DNA of 64,000 nt from Bacillus sp. AFS088145 (GCF_002564465.1 NZ_NUUX01000013.1:62001-126000), one strand, 5' to 3'; positions 1 to 9,239 are shown, counted from the first letter of the stretch. The notes: generated from the sequence alone by a model not told the origin. Made by a program: numbers and translations.

Positions 1-218
1 ATTGATTATTAGATTGATTTATACATAAAATTAAGAAATAGCTTTTCATAATTTAATTTAAAGGTGCATTTTACATGATTAGTCTCCTTTTTTATTTGCG
101 TATATCCAGTTTTTGTTTTCGATCTAACAATTTGTCTAATCGTAATAGGATAATATGGTCTATTTAGTAATATTAATTAGTAAAGAGATAAAAATGAAAT
201 TTCAATAATACTAGAAAA
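1..218. other. left-edge leader, no gene seen
   Basis: No supported gene. On the minus strand a good ribosome site (AAAAGGAGACTAATC) is followed directly by ATG TAA, so nothing is encoded there. On the plus strand a four-codon mini-ORF (ATG at 194, stop at 206) sits just before the transaminase. I see no clear promoter. Confidence 0.5.
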
Positions 219-1613
219 TTGAAAGTTGGTGACAAATTAGTGAATGATAAAACTGTAAAAGTAACTCATTCTACTTCTCTTTCAAAAGAAGAGCTTCTTG
301 AATTAGACCAAAAATATGTATGGCATCATATGTCGCCTCACAATCCAAATCCAATGGTTTTAGTATCCGGAAAAAATAGTACAGTCACTGATATTGATGG
401 TAAAAATTATTTAGACGGGATGTCTGGTTTATGGTGTGTGAATGTAGGATACGGTCGCGAAGAAATCGCCAATGCTGCTGCTGAACAAATTAAAGCAATT
501 CCCTATGTTCCAATGTCCCAAGGCAATGTTCCTTCCATCTTATTAGCTGAAAAGTTAAATGAATGGCTAGGTGGAGATTATCGTATTTTTTATTCTAACT
601 CTGGATCTGATGCAAATGAAGTAGCTTTTAAGATTGCTAGACAATACCATCAACAAAATGGTGAACCTTTGCGTTATAAATTTATCTCAAGATATCGCGC
701 ATATCATGGTAATTCGATGGGCGCTTTGAGTGCTACTGGTCAAGCTAACCGAAAAGTTAAATATGAACCTCTTTCTTCAGGTTTCCAGCATGTAGCACCG
801 CCTTATTGCTATCGATGCCCTTTTGGTAAAACGTATGGAGATTGCGGTATCCAATGTGCAACTGCAATAGAAGATGTTATTAATTACGAAGGTGCAGAAA
901 CGATTGCAGGGATTATAATGGAGCCAGTTATTACAGGTGGAGGAGTTATTGTACCACCTGCCGAATACTTAACAAATATTCGAAAAATTTGTGATAAATT
1001 TGGTATTTTGTTAATTGTTGATGAAGTAATATGTGGTTTTGGCCGCTCTGGAAAACAGTTTGGACATCAAAACTTCGGTATAAAACCAGATATCGTCACA
1101 ATGGCTAAAGGGATGACAAGCGCTTATTCTCCTCTTTCAGCAACTGCAGTAAGTAGCGATCTATATGAAGTATTTAAACAACCAGGGGGAGATAATCATT
1201 TTCGTCATGTTAATACGTTCGGAGGAAATCCAGCTTCATGTGCAGTTGCACTTAAAAATTTGGAAATTATTGAAAGAGAAAATTTAATTGAGCGTGCTGC
1301 TTATTTAGGTGAAGAGCTCCGTAAAAAATTAGATAGTTTAATAGCTTATAAAAATGTTGGAGACATCCGAAGTTTTGGTTTTATTGCAGGAATTGAGCTT
1401 GTTGAAGATAAAAAAAGTAAAAAACCTGCAAGTCCAGAATTGGTTTTAAAAATAATAACAGAATGTAAGGCGCAAGGATTAATAATCGGTCGAAATGGGG
1501 ATACGGTTCCAGGCTATAATAATATTCTTACACTTTCTCCTCCATTTACAACAACTGATGAAGAGCTAGATTTTATTGTAAATACTTTAAACAAAGCATT
1601 CTCAAAACTATAA
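219..1613 (+). CDS. omega-amino acid:pyruvate transaminase (class III, beta-alanine/taurine type)
   Basis: PLP-dependent class III transaminase of 464 residues. The cofactor lysine is about K297 in the MAKGM motif; the Asp in LLIVDEVICGFGRSG is the usual PLP-nitrogen partner. A cysteine-rich insert (YCYRCPFGKTYGDC) is typical of the taurine/beta-alanine:pyruvate branch. With the malonate-semialdehyde dehydrogenase 9 bp downstream and the uracil-reducing genes facing it, the likely reaction is beta-alanine + pyruvate to malonate semialdehyde + alanine. The start is uncertain: TTG at 219 lacks a clear ribosome site, GTG at 240 is in frame, and a short ATG ORF (194-208) lies just upstream in another frame, so an N-terminal frameshift is possible. 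Substrate assignment is inference; the fold and family are firm. Confidence 0.85.
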   Translation: MKVGDKLVNDKTVKVTHSTSLSKEELLELDQKYVWHHMSPHNPNPMVLVSGKNSTVTDIDGKNYLDGMSGLWCVNVGYGREEIANAAAEQIKAIPYVPMSQGNVPSILLAEKLNEWLGGDYRIFYSNSGSDANEVAFKIARQYHQQNGEPLRYKFISRYRAYHGNSMGALSATGQANRKVKYEPLSSGFQHVAPPYCYRCPFGKTYGDCGIQCATAIEDVINYEGAETIAGIIMEPVITGGGVIVPPAEYLTNIRKICDKFGILLIVDEVICGFGRSGKQFGHQNFGIKPDIVTMAKGMTSAYSPLSATAVSSDLYEVFKQPGGDNHFRHVNTFGGNPASCAVALKNLEIIERENLIERAAYLGEELRKKLDSLIAYKNVGDIRSFGFIAGIELVEDKKSKKPASPELVLKIITECKAQGLIIGRNGDTVPGYNNILTLSPPFTTTDEELDFIVNTLNKAFSKL

Positions 1614-1631
1614 TCGTACGGGGTGATATTC

Positions 1632-3098
1632 TTGTCTACACAAACTAATATAAAGGTTTTAAAGAATTTTATAAATGGTGAATGGATTAAAGCTTCATTA
1701 AATGCCAGGACAATTCCCGTTCCAATTCCTGCTACTGAAGAAATATTAGCATTTGTACCTCTCTCAACTAAATCAGATTTAGAAACCGCTGTGAAAGCAG
1801 CTAAAAAAGCTTTTATAACATGGAGTAAAACACCTGTTCCAAAAAGAGCAAGAATACTATTCTCATATCAACAATTACTAATAAAGCATTGGGATGAACT
1901 AGCTAATTTAATAACGATTGAAAATGGAAAAAGCTACACTGAGGCATACGGAGAAGTTCAACGTGGAATTGAATGCGTAGAATTTGCTGCCAGTGCACCA
2001 ACATTAATGATGGGTAAACAATTACCTGATATTGCGACAAATATTGAATCGGCGATGTATCGATACCCTGTTGGAGTTGTTGGGGGAATAACTCCTTTTA
2101 ATTTCCCAATGATGGTACCTTGTTGGATGTTCCCATTAGCTATTGCGTGTGGAAACACGTTTATCTTAAAGCCATCAGAACGTACTCCACTTCTTGCAAA
2201 TCGTTTAGCAGAACTTTTTACCGAAGCAGGTCTTCCAAAGGGTGTATTTAATATTGTTCATGGAGCACATGAAATTGTAAACGAGTTACTGCAAAACAAA
2301 GACGTTCCTGCCATTTCATTTGTAGGTTCTCAACCAGTGGCAGAATATGTGTATAAAACTGCATCTGCAAATGGTAAGCGCGTTCAAGCTTTAGCAGGTG
2401 CTAAAAACCATAGTATCGTTTTACAGGATGCAAACTTAGATGAATCGGTAAAGCAAATCATAACAGCCGCATACGGCTCCGCAGGTGAACGATGTATGGC
2501 ATGCTCAGTGGTCGTAGCAGTTGGGGATATTGCCGATCCTTTAATCGAAAAGTTAAAAATAGAAGCGGATAGCATTACGATTGGAAATGGACTAGATGAT
2601 GACGTATTCCTAGGTCCGGTCATCCGCAAGGAACATCGCGAACGAACGGAAAAATATATTGAAAGTGGAATTCACGAAGGTGCAACCTTATTGCGTGATG
2701 GACGAAATGATTTAATTCGAAAAGAAAAAGGTTATTTTATTGGACCAACAATCTTTGATAATGTAAACCCATCAATGAAAATTTGGAAGGAAGAGATTTT
2801 TGCACCAGTGCTTTCGATCGTTAGAGTTGAATCATTAGAGGACGCGATTGAACTCACAAACAAATCAGACTTCGGAAATGGAGCATGCATTTTTACTGAC
2901 AGTGCTTCAAGTATTCGCTATTTCAGGGAGAACATTGAAGTTGGAATGCTCGGAGTAAATATCGGCGTACCAGCACCAATGGCTTTTTTCCCATTCTCTG
3001 GTTGGAAAAACTCTTTCTATGGTGACTTACATGCAAATGGTGCAGACGGTATCGAGTTCTATACAAGGAAAAAAATGATAACGAGTAGATTTGAATAA
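1632..3098 (+). CDS. mmsA: (methyl)malonate-semialdehyde dehydrogenase, CoA-acylating
   Basis: Aldehyde dehydrogenase superfamily, 488 residues from the TTG at 1632, which has GGGGTGAT six bases upstream; the GTG at 1623 lies inside that ribosome site. Catalytic cysteine is about C288 in GERCMACS, the signature of the CoA-dependent MmsA/IolA group. The N-terminal fold includes [10 protein letters not shown] and the C-terminal [10 protein letters not shown] loop. It would convert malonate semialdehyde from the upstream transaminase to acetyl-CoA and CO2, closing pyrimidine or beta-alanine breakdown. It could also act on methylmalonate semialdehyde (valine, inositol), but no inositol genes are nearby. 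A strong intrinsic terminator follows. Confidence 0.88.
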   Translation: MSTQTNIKVLKNFINGEWIKASLNARTIPVPIPATEEILAFVPLSTKSDLETAVKAAKKAFITWSKTPVPKRARILFSYQQLLIKHWDELANLITIENGKSYTEAYGEVQRGIECVEFAASAPTLMMGKQLPDIATNIESAMYRYPVGVVGGITPFNFPMMVPCWMFPLAIACGNTFILKPSERTPLLANRLAELFTEAGLPKGVFNIVHGAHEIVNELLQNKDVPAISFVGSQPVAEYVYKTASANGKRVQALAGAKNHSIVLQDANLDESVKQIITAAYGSAGERCMACSVVVAVGDIADPLIEKLKIEADSITIGNGLDDDVFLGPVIRKEHRERTEKYIESGIHEGATLLRDGRNDLIRKEKGYFIGPTIFDNVNPSMKIWKEEIFAPVLSIVRVESLEDAIELTNKSDFGNGACIFTDSASSIRYFRENIEVGMLGVNIGVPAPMAFFPFSGWKNSFYGDLHANGADGIEFYTRKKMITSRFE

Positions 3099-3107
3099 AT
3101 ATAATTG

Positions 3108-3152
3108 GGCTTTTCCATTAGTTAAGGTAATTGACTAATGGGAAAGCCTTTA
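3108..3152 (+). terminator. intrinsic terminator after mmsA
   Basis: A 15-bp stem (3108-3122 with 3134-3148, one G-T pair) and an 11-base loop, followed by TTTAT. It ends the transaminase-dehydrogenase operon. Confidence 0.8.
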
Positions 3153-3159
3153 TAAATAG

Positions 3160-3202
3160 AAAAAATCGCATATTCCGTTAGTAGTTACGGATTAGATGCG
3201 AT
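3160..3202 (-). terminator. intrinsic terminator of the preT-preA-dihydropyrimidinase operon
   Basis: ATCGCAT (3165-3171) pairs with ATGCGAT (3196-3202), with inner CCGT/ACGG pairing. On the minus strand the hairpin is followed by TTTTTT, so it would stop transcripts coming from the right. Confidence 0.65.
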
Positions 3203-3299
3203 CTGTCATTCAATATAGGTATATTTTTATAAATCTGAGTGAAATTCATCTCTTTTCTTAATGATTTAACCTTTTAGAACGCTTAATATCAAAGTTAAT

Positions 3300-3452
3300 T
3301 GCGATTGTCTAATTTTAATTGCGATTCTCAGATTTTAAATGTGGTTCGCCCATTTTATTTGCGATTCTCAGATTTTAAATGTGGTTCGCCCATTTTATTT
3401 GCGATTCACGGATTTTATTTGCGGTGCGACCAATTTAATTGCGATTCACCAA
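3300..3452. repeat. 20-bp tandem repeat array, about 7.6 units
   Basis: Seven exact 20-bp periods run 3300-3439, with a 13-base partial unit after. Units read TGCGATTC-N5-ATTTTAWT or the variant TGTGGTTCGCCCATTTTATT. Units 2-3 and 4-5 are an identical 40-bp duplication. The period is not a multiple of three, so the plus-strand reading frame across it (3299-3526) is not a gene. It lies between converging operons. Confidence 0.9.
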
Positions 3453-3453
3453 C

Positions 3454-3675
3454 TCACAAACGAATCCCAAACTGCTTAATAATCAACGAACCAAAATACT
3501 TCCGTGTATCAGCATTCATTATATGAAGAGTGATAAAATTCTCCTCTTCTTCTTGATTTTCAAAGTCAACATAAGCACCGTCTAGCGTTTCTCTAACATT
3601 TTTAATCTTGTAGCCTTTTTTTATAAGGGAATCGATTTGATTTCTTTCGATTAAAAACTCCTTAAATGTTGACAT
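3454..3675 (-). CDS. small hypothetical protein, 73 residues
   Basis: Not recognised. An acidic middle with a run of glutamates (about residues 40-46) and a mixed N-terminal helix (KEFLIERNQIDSLIKKGY). No signal peptide or membrane segment. It begins 21 bp after the dihydropyrimidinase stop in the same direction and has GAAGGGA about 11 bases before its ATG, so it is probably the last gene of the pyrimidine operon. The repeat array starts two bases beyond its stop codon. Confidence 0.55.
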   Translation of the reverse strand: MSTFKEFLIERNQIDSLIKKGYKIKNVRETLDGAYVDFENQEEEENFITLHIMNADTRKYFGSLIIKQFGIRL

Positions 3676-3696
3676 TAGCTACTCATTCCCTTCTTA

Positions 3697-5097
3697 CTAA
3701 TCTTCTATTAAACTAGTTTCACCATACTTCTTCCTCTTTAAGTACTGTCCACTACCTGCATTACCAACAAATTGCTTCTCTTTTATGACAAACTCTCCAC
3801 GAACTAGGACACTCACTGGCTCTCCGGTTACTTCCATCCCTTCGAATGCATTATAGTCGACTGCCATATGGTGCGTTTCGGAGGAGATTGTTCGTTTACT
3901 ATTCGGATCAAAAATGACCAAATCTGCATCTGAACCAACTGCAATTGTTCCTTTCTCGGGATATAAACCAAATAGCTTTGCACTTCTTGTAGAGGCAATG
4001 TCAACGAATTGGTTTAATGATATTCTGCCTTTTTTAACGCCTTCAGAGAACAAGATGCTTATGCGATCTTCAATCATTGGTCCTCCGTTTGGAATTTTTG
4101 AAAAATCGTCGCGACCTAGATCCTTCTGACCTTTGAAGTCAAAAGAACATTGATCGGAACCCAATGTTTGCAGATTTCCAGTTTTTAATGCATTCCATAA
4201 CACATCTTGGTTCCATTTTTCGCGAAGTGGTGGAGACCAAACGTATTTTGCTCCTTCAAAATCAGGTTTTTCTAGCATTGATTGATCAAGTACTAAGTAT
4301 TGTGGGCATGTTTCACCCCATATATCAATTCCATTATTTCGGGCTTCCGTTATCTTTTCAACTGCCTCTGCACAAGTAACATGAACGACATATAATTGTG
4401 AATTTGCAAGACCAGTTAATGTAGCCGCTCTTCCTGTCGCTTCACCCTCTACTTCTGGAGGACGTGTCAATGCATGGTAAATAGGTTCTACCTTTCCTTC
4501 AGCTAAAGCTTGATTGATTAAGTAATCTACAACATCTCCATTTTCTGCATGAACCATTACCAATGCCCCGTATTCTTTGGCTGCTAATAGCGTACGGTAC
4601 AATGTCGCATCATCAGCTTGAAATACATTTTTATAAGCCATAAATACTTTAAATGAAGTAATTCCCTCTTTTTCTATTACTCTTGGTAACTCTTTTAATA
4701 CCTCATCATTTATTTCACCAATCATAAGATGGAAACTATAATCGATCACTGCTTTATTTTTCGATTTTTCATGCCATGTTTCGATTGCTTTTTGAGGTGG
4801 TTCTCCTTTATTTGTTAAACAAAAATCAATAATTGTTGTTGTCCCACCAAAGGCAGCAGCAATCGTTCCTGATTCAAAATCATCTTTCGTGACAGTCCCA
4901 CCAAATGGCATATCTAAATGTGTATGTGGATCTACTCCACCTGGAAAAATATAATGATCTGAAGCATCAATCATTTCAGCGTCCGTACAATCTAAATTTA
5001 CTCCAATTGCAGTAATTTTATTTTCCTCTATTAAAATATCAGCCTTGTAAGTATCCGTTGCAGTAACAATCGTTCCATTTCGAATGATTTTCTTCAT
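3697..5097 (-). CDS. dihydropyrimidinase (D-hydantoinase family)
   Basis: Metal-dependent amidohydrolase of 466 residues, full length for the family. Zinc-site motifs appear in order: DPHTHLD (about residues 56-62), the carbamylated lysine in FKVFMAYK (about 150), MVHAEN (about 183), VVHVTCAEA (about 240) and the aspartate in TLGSDQCSF (about 315). It opens the ring of 5,6-dihydrouracil or dihydrothymine to give N-carbamoyl-beta-alanine in the cytoplasm. Its start overlaps the stop of preA by four bases, indicating translational coupling. The enzyme for the next step, beta-ureidopropionase, is not in the window. Confidence 0.9.
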   Translation of the reverse strand: MKKIIRNGTIVTATDTYKADILIEENKITAIGVNLDCTDAEMIDASDHYIFPGGVDPHTHLDMPFGGTVTKDDFESGTIAAAFGGTTTIIDFCLTNKGEPPQKAIETWHEKSKNKAVIDYSFHLMIGEINDEVLKELPRVIEKEGITSFKVFMAYKNVFQADDATLYRTLLAAKEYGALVMVHAENGDVVDYLINQALAEGKVEPIYHALTRPPEVEGEATGRAATLTGLANSQLYVVHVTCAEAVEKITEARNNGIDIWGETCPQYLVLDQSMLEKPDFEGAKYVWSPPLREKWNQDVLWNALKTGNLQTLGSDQCSFDFKGQKDLGRDDFSKIPNGGPMIEDRISILFSEGVKKGRISLNQFVDIASTRSAKLFGLYPEKGTIAVGSDADLVIFDPNSKRTISSETHHMAVDYNAFEGMEVTGEPVSVLVRGEFVIKEKQFVGNAGSGQYLKRKKYGETSLIED

Positions 5098-6401
5098 TTC
5101 CTTTTCCTTCCCCCCTTTAAAATTGAATATTGATTAGATCGTGCTAATACCTTTAAAGCTTGTTGGCGATCATTCCAAGTCATCGAAGGTTGTTTATTAG
5201 GAACCTCTACCATGTTAATTGCACCTTCCACTGGACAGACTATTTTGCATAAATTGCATCCTACACAGTCTTCCTCACGAACCTTTAAATATGATTTTCC
5301 ACTCTCATCTACTGACATATCAATACATTGGTGAGATGTATCTTCACAAGCAATATGGCATTTATTACAATTAATGCATTCATCTGTATCAATCCTAGCA
5401 ACTACTTGATAATTTAAATCTAAATTTCCCCAATCTGAATATTTATGAACTGCTTTACCAACTAGCTCCGTTACAGAGGAAAGACCTTTTTCATCTAAGT
5501 AATTATTTAAACCATCAATCATGTCTTCTACAATGCGGAAACCATGGTGCATTGCTGCAGTACAAATTTGAACTCCAGTCGCTCCCATTAATAAAAACTC
5601 TACTGCATTTTGCCAATTCGAAATTCCACCAATTCCGGAAATCGGCACTGTTATACGGGGATTTCGTGCACATTCTGCCACCATATTTAATGCAATTGGT
5701 TTTACTGCCGGTCCACAATATCCACCATGTGCTCCCTTCCCGGCAACATGAGGAACCGTATTCCAAGAATCTAAGTCTACCCCCATTAAACTGTTGATTG
5801 TGTTAATCATACTGACTGCATTGGCTCCACCTCGGACTGCCGCTTCAGCCGTTACAGTAATATCAGTAATGTTTGGGGTTAGTTTTACAATGACAGGTGT
5901 TTTCGCAACTTCTTTAACCCAAAATGTTTGTTGCTCTACCAGCGCAGGAACTTGACCGGATGCAGATCCCATTCCTCGTTCTGCCATTCCATGTGGACAT
6001 CCGAAGTTCAGTTCTAAACCATCAACCCCAACATCCTCTACTCTTTTCACGATTTCATGCCATTTATATTGTTGCGGTTCAACCATAAGTGATGCAATAA
6101 TCGCTCGGTCAGGAAATCTTTTTTTCGTTTCATAAATTTCTTTTAAATTTACTTCAAGAGGTCGATCAGAAATCAATTCAATATTATTAAATCCTGCAAC
6201 TCTTTGTCCGTTAAAGTTAATAGCAGCAAATCGAGAGGTTGTATTAATAATTGGTTCCCCTAACGTTTTCCAAACAGCCCCACCCCAACCAGCTTCAAAC
6301 GCACGTTGGACCTGATAACCCGAATTTGTTGGAGGAGCAGAAGCAAGCCAAAATGGGTTAGGAGACTGTATGCCCGCAAGATTGATTCGTAGATCTGCCA
6401 T
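5094..6401 (-). CDS. preA: NAD-dependent dihydropyrimidine dehydrogenase subunit PreA
   Basis: FMN TIM-barrel domain (about 1-330; LNFGCPHGM carries the expected active-site cysteine) followed by two [4Fe-4S] motifs, CINCNKCHIAC and CVGCNLCKIVC, near the C-terminus. 435 residues, a little longer than E. coli PreA. It pairs with the adjacent PreT to reduce uracil or thymine with NADH. The gap to preT is 16 bp and it overlaps the dihydropyrimidinase, so the three form one operon in pathway order. Confidence 0.92.
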   Translation of the reverse strand: MADLRINLAGIQSPNPFWLASAPPTNSGYQVQRAFEAGWGGAVWKTLGEPIINTTSRFAAINFNGQRVAGFNNIELISDRPLEVNLKEIYETKKRFPDRAIIASLMVEPQQYKWHEIVKRVEDVGVDGLELNFGCPHGMAERGMGSASGQVPALVEQQTFWVKEVAKTPVIVKLTPNITDITVTAEAAVRGGANAVSMINTINSLMGVDLDSWNTVPHVAGKGAHGGYCGPAVKPIALNMVAECARNPRITVPISGIGGISNWQNAVEFLLMGATGVQICTAAMHHGFRIVEDMIDGLNNYLDEKGLSSVTELVGKAVHKYSDWGNLDLNYQVVARIDTDECINCNKCHIACEDTSHQCIDMSVDESGKSYLKVREEDCVGCNLCKIVCPVEGAINMVEVPNKQPSMTWNDRQQALKVLARSNQYSILKGGRKRK

Positions 6402-6417
6402 GAAAGAAAACCTCCTT

Positions 6418-7755
6418 TTAAGTGTTTAACTGTTTATGAATCGCATAAGCTACTTCTTTTCCTTGTTGAGCTGCAGTCACTACCATTGCTTCACCTTGCC
6501 CTTTTCCAAAAATGACATCACCACAAGCAAATATTTTAGGATTAGACGTCTGAAATGATTCTTGATCAATTTTTACAACGCCATCTCTGTGTTCTAACCC
6601 AAATTGTTCGATTAAGTCTGTATAGCGAGTTTGCCCGATTGCTTTTATGACTCCATCTACCGGTATCGTGAAATTGGAATCGGGAATAAGTACAGGCCTA
6701 CGACGACCGTCTTTTCCAACTTCACCGAATTCCAACCGAACACATTCAAGTGCAATTACTTTTCCGTTTTCACCAATTATTCTTATTGGTAATGTTAGCC
6801 AACGGAATTCCACTCCATCCTGCTTGGCAAAATCATATTCAAATTGGTAAGCACTCATTTCTGATTGCGTCCTACGATATAAAATTTTGACATTGCCCGC
6901 GCCTAAACGAACCGAACATGTCGCAGCATCAATTGCAGTATTGCCCGCACCTATTACAGCAATATTTTTACCTATAAAACGATTTGATAATTCCCCAGAT
7001 TTTGTCTCTTTTACAAAATCAATCGCATCGTATACTCCGTCCAAATCCTCTCCTTCAATATCTAGCATCGGAACTTTACCCATACCTATAGCCAGAACGA
7101 CCATGTCATAGTTTGCTAATAATTCATCTGAATAAATGTCCGAACCGATTCTAGTGTTTGTAAGAATTTTTACATCTAACTTTTCTATTTGTTGAACTTC
7201 CCAGCTGGATATACTCTTTGGTAGCCGGAACGAAACGATACCATATTGATTTAATCCTCCTGCATGATTTTCCGCTTCAAAAATCGTTACATCGTAGCCA
7301 AGTAATGCAAGTTCACGAGCAGCTGCTAAACCAGAAGGACCACTACCAACGATTGCAACTGTTTTTCCGTTCTTTTTTCCAGCCTTAAATAATACTTGAT
7401 TATTTTTTATCGCCCAATCAGTTGCATAACGTTGTAAATTCCCAATCATAATCGGCTTAGTAGAAGATTTTAGTACACATGCACCTTCACACAGTTCTTC
7501 TGTAGGACAAACCCGAGCACAGCTTGCTCCAACAGGATTAGAAGACATAATTGTTTTAGCTGATCCCTTTAAATTGCCTGAACCAATTTTCTTTATAAAC
7601 GTAGGAATGTCAATCCCAGTTGGACATGCTTTAATACATGGAGCATCATAGCAATAAAGACATCGATGTGCTTCTTCAAATGCTTCTCGTTCCGATAACC
7701 CAGGATGTACTTCTTCAAAGTTCTTCGATAAATTCTCTAACGAAACTCTATTCAC
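6418..7755 (-). CDS. preT: NAD-dependent dihydropyrimidine dehydrogenase subunit PreT
   Basis: GltD-like flavoprotein of about 445 residues. The N-terminal cysteine cluster (CLYCYDAPCIKACP, then CARVCP) binds FeS centres, an FAD Rossmann motif follows (VGSGPSGLAAAREL, about 135-150), then an NAD(P) motif (VIGAGNTAIDAA, about 270). It passes electrons from NADH to PreA. I place the start at GTG 7755, nine bases after AGGAGG; the longer in-frame start at 7764 abuts the ribosome site and is unlikely. First gene of the minus-strand pyrimidine operon. Confidence 0.9.
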   Translation of the reverse strand: MNRVSLENLSKNFEEVHPGLSEREAFEEAHRCLYCYDAPCIKACPTGIDIPTFIKKIGSGNLKGSAKTIMSSNPVGASCARVCPTEELCEGACVLKSSTKPIMIGNLQRYATDWAIKNNQVLFKAGKKNGKTVAIVGSGPSGLAAARELALLGYDVTIFEAENHAGGLNQYGIVSFRLPKSISSWEVQQIEKLDVKILTNTRIGSDIYSDELLANYDMVVLAIGMGKVPMLDIEGEDLDGVYDAIDFVKETKSGELSNRFIGKNIAVIGAGNTAIDAATCSVRLGAGNVKILYRRTQSEMSAYQFEYDFAKQDGVEFRWLTLPIRIIGENGKVIALECVRLEFGEVGKDGRRRPVLIPDSNFTIPVDGVIKAIGQTRYTDLIEQFGLEHRDGVVKIDQESFQTSNPKIFACGDVIFGKGQGEAMVVTAAQQGKEVAYAIHKQLNT

Positions 7756-7771
7756 TAACAACACCCTCCTA

Positions 7772-8047
7772 TTAGGCTACAAAGTTACTTTTTAAGAAAG
7801 CTGATTATACGATTGTTTCAATAACTTCTACTTTTTTACATTAGTAAAGCCGTTTTCATGTAAGAACAATCACTTATTTCTTTCTTAAAAAGGTAAAGCT
7901 TTTTCTAAAATTGAGGTATTTCAATATATGTTTAAAAAAATTAATTTAGACATGTTTATGTAAGGGGTTGTCAGTGTTTAATTAATGAATATTAAAAGCT
8001 ATTTACTTTTTCAATTAAATCCTTTTTTAGGTTGTTGTATTGAAAAA
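7772..8047. other. intergenic region upstream of preT
   Basis: No gene. Presumably holds the preT promoter. A 13-bp inverted repeat (CTTTTTAAGAAAG at 7788-7800 and its exact complement at 7880-7892) brackets 79 bases. No sigma-54 motif is present here. Confidence 0.45.
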
Positions 8048-8050
8048 AAT

Positions 8051-8085
8051 AAAAGCTCAAACCCTTATATTAGGTTTGAGCTTTT
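8051..8085 (-). terminator. terminator after the VTT-domain gene
   Basis: A perfect 13-bp stem (8051-8063 with 8073-8085) with a nine-base loop, followed by a T-rich tract on the minus strand. Confidence 0.85.
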
Positions 8086-8095
8086 TAATTTATTC

Positions 8096-8665
8096 TTAAA
8101 TTTTATTCTTCACAAAAACGTTAAACCGTTTTCTATAGAAATAGATTAGCAAGACGATGATTAACAGTCCTAAAATGACTTTACCGAATAAAGTAAACTC
8201 TAAAACTTGATTAACAGAATACGATTCAAATAATATGACGGGTAGCTTACCAATCAAACTAGCTAACATGAAGCTTGACCATGTGATTTTTCCAAAGGCA
8301 GCAAACAATGTAATCAAACTAGATGGTATAAAAGGAATAAACCGTAAAAATAACACACCGTAAAATGCTTCTTTTCCTTCTAAGCTTAATAGCCTATTTA
8401 ATCCTTTAAATTTAGTTGAATTACTAATAAATCTTTTTTGTAAACCCTTTCTATATAAAATAAAAGATACGAATGTACCAACTAATTCACCTATGAAAGA
8501 GACTAGAAATCCATCAGCAAAACCGAATAGTTTAATATTGATTGCTGTCAAAAACCAAGCTGGTATAATACCAACAATACTAATTAGAACATTAATTAAA
8601 ATACTAAGTATCGCAGCATAGTCTTTGTATGTATTTAAAAAATGTTCAATTGCAGAAAGTGTCAT
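8096..8665 (-). CDS. TVP38/TMEM64 (VTT-domain) membrane protein
   Basis: 189 residues, five or so hydrophobic segments, with the DedA/VTT core features: GFADGFLVSFIGELVGTFVSF around 47-67 and FLRFIPFIPSSLITLFAAF around 106-124. Relatives are integral membrane proteins linked to lipid or membrane homeostasis in bacteria. ATG start with GGGGGA in front; single gene with its own terminator. Function beyond the family is unknown. Confidence 0.75.
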   Translation of the reverse strand: MTLSAIEHFLNTYKDYAAILSILINVLISIVGIIPAWFLTAINIKLFGFADGFLVSFIGELVGTFVSFILYRKGLQKRFISNSTKFKGLNRLLSLEGKEAFYGVLFLRFIPFIPSSLITLFAAFGKITWSSFMLASLIGKLPVILFESYSVNQVLEFTLFGKVILGLLIIVLLIYFYRKRFNVFVKNKI

Positions 8666-8832
8666 AATTTTCCCCCATTTTTTTTAACCACTTAATTGTA
8701 CAACATTTAGTATGATAAAAAAGCTAAGGTTCCAAAAATACATAAATCTTCCATAAATTAAAACCTATTTACTATTTTAGACATTGAAATTTTAAACATA
8801 CTAACCAATTTAAATTTAATTTTTTAAACAAA

Positions 8833-8871
8833 AAAAAGATGACTTCGAATGGTACTCGAAATCATCTTTTT
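8833..8871 (-). terminator. terminator beside the YugP-like remnant
   Basis: Arms AAAAAGATGACTTCGA and TCGAAATCATCTTTTT pair with one mismatch around a short loop. It lies just past the stop of the decayed minus-strand gene and was probably its native terminator. Confidence 0.6.
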
Positions 8872-8873
8872 GA

Positions 8874-9117
8874 TTATTTTTTATTCTTCTTCAGTTTGTC
8901 CTTTGAAGAATATACTAAAACTGAAATTAATGTTGCTGCTAAATACGTAAGGGCAGCTGCTCCCAGTACTTTATTTACACCTTTTCTGTCAGTATCATTG
9001 ATTGCTAACATTAACGTCTTTGCTCGTGAGCTAGCATTATATTCAACTGGTAAAGTGATCAGCTAAAAACGCTACTGCTATATACGAACCTAATAAAAAC
9101 GTATCGTATAACGGTTC
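8874..9117 (-). pseudogene. C-terminal remnant of a YugP-type membrane zinc metallopeptidase
   Basis: Reading the minus strand up from a stop at 8874-8876 gives LPVEYNASSRAK, then a variable stretch, then VLGAAALTYLAATLISVL, which is the conserved tail of YugP-like peptidases (LPVEFNASSRA and AAALTYVAA). Upstream the frame breaks: TAG precedes the LPVEY block, and the next recognisable piece (LGSYIAVAFL) is in another frame, so there is at least one frameshift. The HExxH catalytic part is missing. The plus-strand reading frame at 8839-9066 is only its shadow. Identification is from memory of the family. Confidence 0.65.
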
Positions 9118-9239
9118 ATTGTTCAAATTCGAAGTTTAACTATAAAAGTAAACTATCTACATATTAAAGTACAGAATATTAACAGGTATTATGGGAAAAA
9201 TAGGATAAATTTACCTAACATAGAAAAGAGGAGCATAAA

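Noticed and set aside
1-120. minus-strand gene start at the left edge
   Set aside because: The ribosome site AAAAGGAGACTA is followed by ATG TAA, and the next ATG ends after three codons.
3299-3526. plus-strand 75-codon frame with repeated protein pattern
   Set aside because: It is read through the 20-bp tandem repeat; the period is not a multiple of three and there is no ribosome site.
8839-9066. plus-strand 75-codon frame
   Set aside because: Shadow of the minus-strand YugP-like remnant.
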